Assembly (NCBI GenBank): GCA_019454165.1
Contig: CP075367.1
Location: forward strand, 1,206,179 to 1,270,178
Direction: 5' to 3'
Length of the DNA: 64,000 nt
Source: Anaerolineales bacterium
GTDB taxonomy: Bacteria > Chloroflexota > Anaerolineae > Anaerolineales > UBA11579
This document shows, piece by piece, positions 55,329-63,332 of this stretch; the first letter of the stretch is position 1, and every line of letters begins with the position of its first letter. The notes beneath the pieces are model-generated. The model was given only the letters and a program-made list of their open reading frames with translations, was not told where the DNA came from and did not search any database. Made by a program: the position numbers and the translations under genes.

Positions 55329-56706
55329 TGAACCCCGCAAAATCCACGTTGCGTGTGGCCGCGTTCTCGAACTTGGCCAGCTGTTCACGGAAGACGAGCT
55401 CGACCACGCCGGTGGGGCCGTTGCGGTGCTTGCTGACCATGATCTCGGCGATGTTCTTGCGCAGGCTGTCTTCCTCGTACTGGTCCGGGCGATGGATGAA
55501 CATCACGATATCGGCGTCCTGCTCGAGGGAGCCGGACTCGCGCAGGTCGGAGAGCATGGGGCGCTTGTCGGCGCGCTGCTCGACGGCGCGGGAGAGCTGG
55601 GCGGCGGCGAGCACGGGCACGTTGAGCTCACGCGCCAGGACTTTGAGGCTGCGCGAGATGTGCGAGACTTCCTGGACGCGGTTGTCGTTGCGGCTGTCAC
55701 CCTGCATGAGCTGCAAATAATCCACGACTACAAGGTCGAGGCCGAATTCCATGTGCAGGCGGCGGCACTTGGCGCGCATCTGGGTGGGGGAGATGCCCGG
55801 CGTGTCATCGAGGAAAACTTTGATGCCGCCGAGGGTCTCGACCGCCTGGGCGAACAGGTCCCACTCGCGCTGCTCAAGCTTGCCGCTGAGCATCTTCTGC
55901 GAGTTGATGCCGGTTTCCTGGGAGAGCAAGCGGGCCACCAGCTGCTCGTTGGACATTTCCATCGAGAAGATGGCGACATGCTTCTTGTGGAGCTGGGCGG
56001 CGTTCTTGACGATGGACATGAGGAAGCTGGACTTACCCTGGGCAGGGCGGCCGGCGATGATGAGCAGGTCAGACGGCTGCATGCCGCTGAGCAGGCGATC
56101 AAGATCGATGAAGCCGGTGGGCACACCGTAGAACTCTTCGTTGCGGCGCGAGAGCTGGTCAATGCGGTCGTAATAGTCGCTGATGACCTGCTTGATGGGC
56201 TTGAGGTCAGTGGAGAGCTGGTGGTCGCTGGCGCCGAAGACGGCTTTCTCGGCCTCTTCGATGGCGGCCTCGACGCTCAGGTTCTCCTGGTAGGCGGTCT
56301 TGGCGATCTTGTTGGCGGCTTCCAGCAGGCGGCGGCGGATGCTGGTCTGCTGGACCAGGCGCCCGTAGGCCTCGGCGTGCAGGGAGCTGGGCACGTTGTT
56401 GATGAGGCCGGTGAGGTAGGCGGGGCCGCCGATCTCGGCCAGGTGGCCCTGTGTGTCGAGGTCTTCGGTGACAGTGAGCAGGTCTATGGGGATGCGCTGC
56501 TCGTGCAGGCGGGTGAAGGCTTCCCAGACCCAGCGCAGGCGGTGGATGTGGAAGTCTTCGCCGGTGAGGAAGTCGGCAACATCGTAGTACGCCTCAGGGT
56601 TGATGAGCACGGAGCCGATGACGGCTTCTTCCGCCTCGCGGCTGTGCGGCACCAGCTGTTGCGGGCCGGCCGGCTGTTGTATCCCGGAGGAGTACGCCTC
56701 GCTCAT
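55303..56706 (-). CDS. dnaB: Replicative DNA helicase DnaB
   Basis: A 467-residue RecA-fold hexameric helicase that unwinds DNA at the replication fork. The N-terminal domain (~18-120; PHSREAEEAVIGSVL) is followed by the ATPase: Walker A AGRPAQGKSS, IFSMEMSNEQLVAR, Walker B VVVDYLQLM, and AAQLSRAVEQR (with the Arg finger nearby). There is no intein. The start directly abuts the stop of the upstream nuclease-family gene (56706/56707). Confidence 0.96.
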   Translation of the reverse strand: MSEAYSSGIQQPAGPQQLVPHSREAEEAVIGSVLINPEAYYDVADFLTGEDFHIHRLRWVWEAFTRLHEQRIPIDLLTVTEDLDTQGHLAEIGGPAYLTGLINNVPSSLHAEAYGRLVQQTSIRRRLLEAANKIAKTAYQENLSVEAAIEEAEKAVFGASDHQLSTDLKPIKQVISDYYDRIDQLSRRNEEFYGVPTGFIDLDRLLSGMQPSDLLIIAGRPAQGKSSFLMSIVKNAAQLHKKHVAIFSMEMSNEQLVARLLSQETGINSQKMLSGKLEQREWDLFAQAVETLGGIKVFLDDTPGISPTQMRAKCRRLHMEFGLDLVVVDYLQLMQGDSRNDNRVQEVSHISRSLKVLARELNVPVLAAAQLSRAVEQRADKRPMLSDLRESGSLEQDADIVMFIHRPDQYEEDSLRKNIAEIMVSKHRNGPTGVVELVFREQLAKFENAATRNVDFAGFNERQTGQQ

Positions 56707-57294
56707 TTAGTTGTTCTTGCCCTTGGAGGACTTGCCGTCGTCATCGTCTTCGTCGCCGATGTCGAGCTTGGAGAGGAAGTCTTCAAAGGCTTCCAGGCGC
56801 TCCTCGGCCGGGTTGACCTGGTCGGTCATCTCGCTTTCTTCGAGGAGCGGGCGTTCGCCGTCGGGGCGTTCGCCCTCGATGTCCTCTTCGGGCACGATGC
56901 CGGCGGCATCGAGCACGGAGCGGGCGACGAGGATGGGGACGTGGGTGCGCACGGCGACGGCCAGCGCATCCGAGGGGCGCGAGTCGATATCGACGGTGCG
57001 TCCGTTGACCTCGACGACGATGTTGCCGTAGAAGACATCACCCTTCAGGTCATGCACTTCGACGCGGATGACGCGGCCATCCATGCCGCGTACGACTTCA
57101 CGGATGAGATCATGGGTCATGGGGCGGGCGACCTCGACCTCTTGGAGGGCGAAGGTGATCTGCTCGGCCATGTAGGGGTCGATCCAGATGGCGAGATAGC
57201 GGTCAGCTTCGGCTTCACGCAAGATGACGACGCGTTGCTGGGACATTAAGCCCACGCGGATGCTATCAATGACGACTTCAACCATTTCGCTCAT
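56707..57294 (-). CDS. Bifunctional-nuclease-family (DUF151/BFN) protein
   Basis: A 195-residue protein. Residues ~3-130 form the BFN/DUF151 domain (VEVVIDSIRVG, YLAIWIDPYMAEQI, FYGNIVVEVNG, IDSRPSDALAVAVR). The C-terminal ~60 residues are acidic (EDIEGERPDGERP, DIGDEDDDDGK) with a basic end. Domain relatives in plants show DNase/RNase activity, but the bacterial role is unclear. GGAGG lies 7 nt upstream of the ATG. It leads the dnaB-dnaD-loader operon with a zero gap to dnaB. Confidence 0.88.
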   Translation of the reverse strand: MSEMVEVVIDSIRVGLMSQQRVVILREAEADRYLAIWIDPYMAEQITFALQEVEVARPMTHDLIREVVRGMDGRVIRVEVHDLKGDVFYGNIVVEVNGRTVDIDSRPSDALAVAVRTHVPILVARSVLDAAGIVPEEDIEGERPDGERPLLEESEMTDQVNPAEERLEAFEDFLSKLDIGDEDDDDGKSSKGKNN

Positions 57295-57448
57295 GTGTGT
57301 GCCTCCGGGCAACTGGATGCCCAGGCCATGGGGTGCTGGCGTGCTAACGCTCGCCTGGTAAACGGTGCGCTATTTTATCACTCGCATGTATGCAGCAGCC
57401 GGTGGCATGCCGCGGGGTTGGCCTAATGTTAAAGAAACTGTTGGTTAA

Positions 57449-57490
57449 CCTTAAAGTCATGCTAGTTCTTTAAGGTTTGTGCGTTATAAT
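57449..57490 (+). promoter_or_regulatory. Promoter region with inverted repeat for the response regulator gene
   Basis: A TATAAT box (57485-57490) lies 71 nt before the ATG. Upstream, ccttaaag (57449-57456) and ctttaagg (57468-57475) form an 8-bp inverted repeat with an 11-nt centre in the -35 area, and another ttaaag occurs at 57428. The poor -35 suggests activation, possibly by the regulator itself. Confidence 0.5.
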
Positions 57491-57561
57491 CTCGGCCTTA
57501 GGCATGCAAATGAATGTACGCGCTATTCTTTTGGAACGGATCGGGGGCAATGTAAATACAC

Positions 57562-58245
57562 ATGGCGCGTAAGCTATCCCAAGCAAGCAAAACAAAAATA
57601 TTGTGGGTCGAAGGCCGTTGGGTAAGCAACGGCGAATTTGTGCCGGCTTTGCTCAAGAAGGGCTTTCAGGTGCAACGCGTCTCGAGCGGGAAGGATGCGC
57701 TGGAGAGCGTGAGCGAGGCCAAGCATGATCTGGTGATCCTGGACGCGGCTTCAATGCGCACGAACGGGCGACGCATCTGCACCTCGATACGCAACCGTGT
57801 GAACGGGATGCCGATCCTGCTGATCTCTGACCCAAACCGCCCGCTGGAGCCTGACTTCGAGTGCGCTAACGAGGTGCTGGTGCTGCCGTTCACACAGCGC
57901 AAGCTGCTGAACCGGATCGCGCCGCTGCTGCCGACGGCCGAGGGCCGCCTGCTGAAGGCGGGGCCGATCGAGCTGGACCAGGATAGCCATGCGGTCAAGG
58001 TGGGCACGAAGAAGACGGTGCTTACGCCACGCCTGGTGAAGCTGCTGCAGCTGCTGATCGAGAGCAAGGGCGAGGTGGTGGAGCGCAATACGCTGTTCAA
58101 GAAGGCGTGGAAGACGAACTATACGGGGGATACGCGCACGCTGGATGTGCACATTAGCTGGCTGCGCAATGCGATTGAGAAGGACCCGAAGAAGCCGAAG
58201 CTGTTGGTGACGGTGCGCGGGGTGGGATACAGGTTGGACATATAA
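57562..58245 (+). CDS. Atypical OmpR-family response regulator (pseudo-receiver)
   Basis: A 227-residue protein with a receiver-like domain (~10-120) and an OmpR-type winged helix (~130-227; LTPRLVKLLQLLIES, DTRTLDVHISWLRNAIE, VRGVGYRLDI). The receiver keeps the Asp61 position (VILDAAS). The acidic pair is reduced to WVEGR, and the conserved Lys of the K-P pair is missing (VLVLPFTQ). Normal Mg-dependent phosphorylation is doubtful. No kinase is adjacent. It probably regulates its own promoter or other genes by phosphorylation-independent control. Confidence 0.88.
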   Translation: MARKLSQASKTKILWVEGRWVSNGEFVPALLKKGFQVQRVSSGKDALESVSEAKHDLVILDAASMRTNGRRICTSIRNRVNGMPILLISDPNRPLEPDFECANEVLVLPFTQRKLLNRIAPLLPTAEGRLLKAGPIELDQDSHAVKVGTKKTVLTPRLVKLLQLLIESKGEVVERNTLFKKAWKTNYTGDTRTLDVHISWLRNAIEKDPKKPKLLVTVRGVGYRLDI

Positions 58246-58849
58246 GAGCCAGTGATCAGTGAGCGGTAGGCAGTGCTGAGGAGGCGTCTTGAGAATAGGC
58301 GTCTTTTTGTTATAGCGAGAGTGAGGCAAAGGGTGTAGTATGCCATGCAACCCTCACCCAGTAGTAGCAGGCTAAGGACGACTGCAATATTCCCCTCTCC
58401 CTTAGGGAGAGGGGGCAGCGAAGCTGCGGGGGTGAGGGCGCAGCATGCTGCGCCCCTACAGCGCGGCTTAGTTCTGAGGGAATGTGCGGCTCAAACGTCA
58501 TTCCGAGGCGGGTTTGGTGATAGCCGAGTTTATGAAGTGACCCAGCCGAGGAATCCTTTAGGGCAAAGCGAAGACCGGCTGGTTTTTGTTTTTGACCTAA
58601 AGGATTCCTCCTCGGCCTTCGGCCTCGTCGGAATGACAGGGGATGTGGGGTCTTGCGCTCGGAATGACAAACAGGGTGTTGCGCAGGGTTTCCACAAGCG
58701 GGCGGGTCTTAGACCCGCCCCTACGATGCTGGTTCAGAGTTGGGTGCGGTTAAACCAGCCCTTGACGGAATGACAGGGGATGTGGGGTCTTACGCTCGGA
58801 ATGACTGGGGCAGAAGGGCGCAGCATGCTGCGCCCCTACGGTGTGCAGG
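58246..58849. repeat. Repeat-rich spacer
   Basis: About 600 nt without a gene. Contents: a 'ccctctccctta...gagggggcagcgaagctgc' block (58389-58424), the phrase gcgcagcatgctgcgcccctac twice (58438 and 58818), a large stem with ggaatccttta (58552) facing taaaggattcc (58599), and several ggaatgaca ends (58500-58800) of the dispersed family. Coding frames here run through the repeats and show no family resemblance. Confidence 0.75.
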
Positions 58850-59668
58850 CTATTCTTGCCAGGCGTAGGCTTCGAGGGTGAGGCATTTGGCGCCGCCGCC
58901 AGATTTGGTGAATTCGCTCAGGTTCATGGCGCGGGTCTGGAAGCCGGCGGCCTGCAGGGCGGCCTCGTAGCGGGGCGCGTGCGGGGTGCTGAGGATGACG
59001 GTGTCGCCGATGACGATGGAGTTGCCCGCCAGCTTGCCGGCTTCCTCATCGTCGATCTCGATGAGGGTGACGCCCAGGCTGTGCAGCAGCTTGAGGCTGC
59101 CGGCGCCGATGGCGGAGGGCACATAGGCGAGGGTGCTGTCGTTGAGCGGGCACAGCACGGTGTCCACGTGGAAGTGAGGCGCCAGGACTTCGATCGGCAG
59201 GACTTCGACATTCAAAGTATGGGCAAGGAAGTTGTTGGCGCGGGCATCGCTGCGTACGCCGTAGCCGGCGAAGATGCGCCCATTCCAGGCCATGGCATCG
59301 CCATTGCCCTCAAAGAGCACGCCGTCAGGCAGGCGGTGGATGGTGTAGCCGCGCTCCTCGAAGCGCTTGACCTGCGGCTCCACCTCGCCGGAACGTTCGG
59401 TGTAGCGGAAGCGGCTGGCGATGGCTTGCTTGCCGTAGAGGAAGATGGAATCGCCAGTGAAGACCGAATCAGGCCAGCCGGGCAGGGGCTCAAAGATCTC
59501 GATATGGGCGCCCAGGTCCAGATAGGTTTGGTGCAGCGCGTCCCATTGGGTTTGGGCCAGCTGTTTGTCTACCTGGACTTGGGGGTCCATCCAATTGTTG
59601 ATACTGTAAGTAACCTCGAATAGCGTGGGGCGGGTGAGATAGAAGCGGCGTTTGCTCGCAGACGGCAT
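58850..59668 (-). CDS. DDAH/amidinotransferase-family amidinohydrolase
   Basis: A 272-residue pentein-fold enzyme related to dimethylarginine dimethylaminohydrolase. The catalytic residues are visible: Glu120 in LFEGNGDA, His167 in HFHVDT and Cys262 in GGGAKCLTLE. The substrate Asp region WPDSVFTGDS is also kept. DDAH hydrolyses methylated arginine to citrulline and methylamine; related members act on arginine or N-succinylarginine. The natural substrate is unknown. The gene is on the same strand as argS (73 nt gap). Confidence 0.9.
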   Translation of the reverse strand: MPSASKRRFYLTRPTLFEVTYSINNWMDPQVQVDKQLAQTQWDALHQTYLDLGAHIEIFEPLPGWPDSVFTGDSIFLYGKQAIASRFRYTERSGEVEPQVKRFEERGYTIHRLPDGVLFEGNGDAMAWNGRIFAGYGVRSDARANNFLAHTLNVEVLPIEVLAPHFHVDTVLCPLNDSTLAYVPSAIGAGSLKLLHSLGVTLIEIDDEEAGKLAGNSIVIGDTVILSTPHAPRYEAALQAAGFQTRAMNLSEFTKSGGGAKCLTLEAYAWQE

Positions 59669-59741
59669 AAAACTCCAAGGTCATGGTTGATGGGGGTTCC
59701 AAGCATGAGGCAGCCATGCGCTCATTGCATGGGCTGTAAGT

Positions 59742-61520
59742 TTACATTACTTCGGGGGCCTCGATGCCGAGCAGGCCCAGGCCGTTGGCCATGGCCTGGC
59801 GGGCGGCGGCCACAAGCGCCAGGCGGAAGCTGCGCTGGGGCTCCTCGGCTTGCAGCACGGGGCATTGGTTGTAGAAATCGTTGAAGCCCTTGGCCAGCTC
59901 GTAGGTGAGGTTGGTGATGTGGAGGGTCTTGTGCTCGCTGGCGGCGCGCTGGACGGCGTCTGGCAGGCGTGAGATGAGCTCGATCAGCTCGACCTCGCTT
60001 GGCTCAAGGGCGTGCTGGGGCGCGCTGGGGGCTGGGGTGCCGTGGCCTTCGGCGGTAGCTTTGCGCAGAATGCTGTTGGCGCGCACACAGGCGTATTGGA
60101 TGTAAGGGGCGGCTTGGCCATTGAAATCCAGGGCGGCTTCCCAATCGAAGGTAGCGATCTTGGTAGTCTCACGCGCCAGCATGGGGTACTTGATGGCAGC
60201 CAGGCCGACCTGCTGGGCGACCTTGAGGCGGGTGGCCTCGTCGAGTTCCGGGTTCTTGTCGGCCACGATGGCGGCGGCGCGCTGGGTGGCCTGGCTGATG
60301 AGCTCCTCCAGCAGCACGACCACACCCTCACGCGAGGAGATGATGACGTTGCCGGGCAGGTTGACGATCTCGTACGGCAGGTGCAGCACCTTTTGCATCA
60401 GGGCTTCATAGCCGGCCAGTTCGAGCGTCTTGAAGACCTGGGTGAAGTGCAGGCTCTGGCGCACGTCTACGACATAGATGGACTGGTCGAGCTCGTAGTC
60501 TTTGAACTTGGCGAGGGCCAGGGCCAGATCCCACGCGCCGTAAAGCGAAGTGCCGTCTGAACGCTGGAGGACGAGGACGCGGTATTTCTCTTGCAGGCCG
60601 AGCAACTCGTCGAGCTTGACGACGACCGTGCCGCCCTCGGCGCGCTCGTCCACGGCGATGTTGCGGGCGATCAGGTCTTCAATGATAGGCTTGCAAAGGC
60701 GCTCCATCTCGCTTTCGAAATAGATGCGGTCGAAGTGGATGCCCATCTGCTCGTAAATTTCGTTGAAGCCATCCAGCGACCATTGGCGGGTGAGCAGCCA
60801 CAGGTCGTAGACGGTCTTATCTTCGGCTTCCCACTTGGAGAACAGCTCGCGGATCTCGGCTTCGCCGTTGGGGTCGGCCTCCAGCTCGCGGGTGGCTTCG
60901 GAGTACAGGTCGCCCATCCAGCGGGTCACGTCTTTGGCGGGCGGCTGCTCGCCGGCATGGCGGCGGGTGTAGTTCCACATCCATTTCATTACGTCTTTAC
61001 CGTAATCGCCAATGTAGTTGGCGCGCACCATCTCGTAACCGGCGGCTTCGAGGATGTTGGCCAGCGAGGCGCCCAGGATCATGTTGCGCAGGTGGCCGAC
61101 ATGGAAGGCTTTGTGGGTGTTGGGCTGCGAGAACTCGAGCATGACACGCTGGTGTTTGGGCTCGCCCCAGCCGTAGCGGCCGGCTTGCTCGGCTACGGCG
61201 GAGAGGACCCGGGCGGCGAAGTCAGCCGTGGAGAAGTACAGGTTGAGGTAGCCCTTGACGGCTTCGATGCGGCTGAAGCCGGGGGTGTTGCTGAGCTGGG
61301 CGGCGAGCTGCTCGGCCAACTCAGCGGCGCGCTGAGGCACGTTGGTTTTTTGGCCGCTCTGCTTGGCCTCCTGCGAGGCGAGTTGGAAAAGGGAAGTGGC
61401 GATGCCCCATTCGCCGGAGAAGGGAATCTGGCTCCAGGTGAGGGTGGGGATGGGCAGGTTGTTGGCCTGGCAAAATTCAGTGATGCGCGCTTCTACGGTG
61501 GCTTTTTCTGCGTTGAACAT
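59742..61520 (-). CDS. argS: Arginyl-tRNA synthetase
   Basis: A 592-residue class I synthetase that charges tRNA-Arg. The HIGH motif is HVGH in HKAFHVGHLRNMI. A KMSK is replaced by a degenerate segment near VIISSREGVVV, as is common in ArgS. The C-terminal DALR anticodon-binding domain (~480-592; YIQYACVRANSILRK) is complete. The start at 61520 is followed by a repeat-rich spacer upstream. Length is normal. Confidence 0.95.
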   Translation of the reverse strand: MFNAEKATVEARITEFCQANNLPIPTLTWSQIPFSGEWGIATSLFQLASQEAKQSGQKTNVPQRAAELAEQLAAQLSNTPGFSRIEAVKGYLNLYFSTADFAARVLSAVAEQAGRYGWGEPKHQRVMLEFSQPNTHKAFHVGHLRNMILGASLANILEAAGYEMVRANYIGDYGKDVMKWMWNYTRRHAGEQPPAKDVTRWMGDLYSEATRELEADPNGEAEIRELFSKWEAEDKTVYDLWLLTRQWSLDGFNEIYEQMGIHFDRIYFESEMERLCKPIIEDLIARNIAVDERAEGGTVVVKLDELLGLQEKYRVLVLQRSDGTSLYGAWDLALALAKFKDYELDQSIYVVDVRQSLHFTQVFKTLELAGYEALMQKVLHLPYEIVNLPGNVIISSREGVVVLLEELISQATQRAAAIVADKNPELDEATRLKVAQQVGLAAIKYPMLARETTKIATFDWEAALDFNGQAAPYIQYACVRANSILRKATAEGHGTPAPSAPQHALEPSEVELIELISRLPDAVQRAASEHKTLHITNLTYELAKGFNDFYNQCPVLQAEEPQRSFRLALVAAARQAMANGLGLLGIEAPEVM

Positions 61521-61917
61521 AGGGGCTGATTATAAGCGGCGGGAAGCGGGAAGCGGTCAGCTATCAGCGGTAAGCGATAAGCTGTAAGCTGTAAGCCATA
61601 AGCGGAGGCTGGTGCTTGTTCAGATGAGGCTATGACCAAAGTGGCTCTTAACGGATCCCTCCTCGGCCCGCGCCTCTGGCGCAGGCCTCATTCGGGATGA
61701 CAGACTCGCGTACAGATTGCTACGTCGCAACAAGCGGCTCGCCAAAAGGCGGGTTCGCCCTGTTGCTCCTCGCAATGACGGGAAGGGTACGCTGCTTCGC
61801 AGCGCTTGCCTTCACCCCCGCAGCTTCGCTGCGTCCCCTCTCCCCTAGGGAGAGGGGAGTGTTTGCAGTCAATCTTGACTTGTTGGAGCTGGGGTGAGGG
61901 GTTGCCTGGCTGAATCA
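61521..61917. repeat. Repeat-rich spacer between argS and rpsT
   Basis: About 400 nt without a gene. Near 61555-61605 a short unit of taagc(g/t)(a/g)taagc-type repeats recurs five to six times. From 61650 to 61780 runs the 'ctcctcggcccgcg...cattcgggatgaca' and 'gctcctcgcaatgac' repeat family. From 61820 a 'cccgcagcttcgctgcgtcccctctccc' block with a ctcccctagggagaggg hairpin follows, related to 58389-58424 in reverse. Confidence 0.7.
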
Positions 61918-61918
61918 A

Positions 61919-61947
61919 AAAGAGCCTGCGCATTGCGCAGGCTCTTT
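61919..61947 (-). terminator. Terminator after rpsT
   Basis: Arms aaagagcctgcgc (about 61919-61931) and gcgcaggctcttt (61935-61947) around att; on the minus strand TTTT follows. It lies 18 nt past the rpsT stop. Confidence 0.9.
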
Positions 61948-61964
61948 GGCGTACGAGGGGAAGA

Positions 61965-62240
61965 CTACTTCTTGCCCGCTTCGAGAGCGTGCAGTTTGCT
62001 CATCAGCGCGCCCTTACGGCGGGCGGCGTTGTTGGCGTGAATGATCTTCTTCTTGGCAGCCTTGTCCAGCGCCGTAGCGGCGGCCTTGGTGGCTTCCTTG
62101 GCCTGGTCGACATCGCCCGCGGCGATGGCAGCGTTAGCCTTGCGTACAAAGGTGTTGGCGCTGCCGCGGTAGGTGCGGTTGTGCTGGCGGCGCTTCTCGT
62201 TCTGCCGATTGCGCTTGATGGCAGATTTAATGTTTGCCAA
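61965..62240 (-). CDS. rpsT: 30S ribosomal protein S20
   Basis: A 91-residue basic helical ribosomal protein of the 30S subunit, opening MANIKSAIKRNRQNEKRR and ending in a Lys-rich helix (KKKIIHANNAARRKGALMSKL). The start codon is TTG at 62240: GGAGG lies 8 nt upstream, and the normal S20 N-terminus begins there. Longer upstream frames have no support. It is monocistronic with its own terminator. Confidence 0.95.
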   Translation of the reverse strand: MANIKSAIKRNRQNEKRRQHNRTYRGSANTFVRKANAAIAAGDVDQAKEATKAAATALDKAAKKKIIHANNAARRKGALMSKLHALEAGKK

Positions 62241-62416
62241 AGTAAATTCCTCCGAATTCCCGAATAACCGCAGAATTCTACATGATGGGTGCGAGTTTGT
62301 CCAGTGGAAGGCGAACAGTGAGCAGGGAGTAGTGAACGGGTTGAGCAGGGAGCAGGGATTAGGTAGCAGGCGATTACTCCTGCTACCTAATCCCTGCTTA
62401 CCACTCACGCTCTTGA

Positions 62417-62422
62417 TAAAAT
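62417..62422 (+). promoter_or_regulatory. TAAAAT -10 box before the era start
   Basis: TAAAAT ends 7 nt before the ATG at 62430 and overlaps an in-frame ATG at 62421, so the downstream ATG is the likely start of a leaderless transcript. Confidence 0.5.
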
Positions 62423-62429
62423 GAGCGTG

Positions 62430-63332
62430 ATGACATTTAAAGCAGGTTACGTATCCGTTCTGGGCCGCCCGAATGTGGGCAAATCCACTTTGATGAACGC
62501 CCTGTTAGGGCAAAAAGTGGCGGCCGTATCGCCAAAGCCGCAGACCACGCGGCGCAACCAATTGGGCATCCTGACCACGGAGAGCGCCCAGATCATCTTT
62601 GTGGACACGCCGGGTGTGCATGAGCGCCGCAGCAAGCTGGGCGACTTTATGAACGCGGACGCTTTTTACGCCCTGGACGATGGGGATGTGCTGCTGTTCC
62701 TTGTAGATGCCTCGGCTCCACCGACCGAGGAGGACCGCGCCCTGGCGGCCCGGCTGGCCACCCGCCAGCGCCAGCAGCCCCTGCTGCTGGCACTCAATAA
62801 GGTGGATCTGCTTGCCCCTGACGAGCGCGAGGGCCGCCGCGAGCAGTACGGCGGCCTGGTGGAGGCTACCCAGCTTGTGGAGATATCGGCGGCCAGCCGC
62901 GAAGGACTGGCCGAGCTGCTGCAGACCTTGGAGCAGCTGCTGCCGGAGGGCGACCCGTTCTACCCGCCTGACCAGGTGACCGACTTTTGGGAGCGCCAGA
63001 TCGCGGCGGATCTGATCCGTGAGGCGGCTTTGCAGCACCTACGCGAAGAAGTTCCGCACGGGATCGCCGTGCGTATTGACGAGTTTCTGGAGCGCGGCGA
63101 AAGCGGCGCCAAGATCGACGCCACGATCTTTGTCGAGCGTGACTCGCACAAGGGCATCGTGGTGGGCGAGGGTGGACGGATGATCAAGAAGATCGGCCAG
63201 ACGGCGCGTGAAGAGATCGAGAAGATGAGCGAGCGCAAGATCTTTTTGGAGCTGCGCGTCAAGGTTAATGAAGGCTGGCGGGATGATGAGCGCCAGCTGG
63301 AGCGGCTGGGCTATTCACGGAGGAAAGACTGA
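62430..63332 (+). CDS. era: Ribosome-assembly GTPase Era
   Basis: A 300-residue GTPase for 16S rRNA maturation. G motifs: [12 protein letters not shown] (Walker A), DTPG, NKVD and EISA, followed by a KH domain (~230-290; [17 protein letters not shown]). Length is normal. The ATG at 62430 is preferred to 62421, which lies in the -10 box. It is followed by a membrane protein gene overlapping by one base (TGATG). Confidence 0.95.
   Translation: MTFKAGYVSVLGRPNVGKSTLMNALLGQKVAAVSPKPQTTRRNQLGILTTESAQIIFVDTPGVHERRSKLGDFMNADAFYALDDGDVLLFLVDASAPPTEEDRALAARLATRQRQQPLLLALNKVDLLAPDEREGRREQYGGLVEATQLVEISAASREGLAELLQTLEQLLPEGDPFYPPDQVTDFWERQIAADLIREAALQHLREEVPHGIAVRIDEFLERGESGAKIDATIFVERDSHKGIVVGEGGRMIKKIGQTAREEIEKMSERKIFLELRVKVNEGWRDDERQLERLGYSRRKD

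Noticed and set aside
55168..57249. 693-codon frame opposite dnaB and the nuclease-family gene
   Set aside because: Antisense shadow of conserved genes with low-complexity composition.
58345..58773. 142-codon frame in the repeat-rich spacer
   Set aside because: Composed of dispersed repeat sequence in translation.
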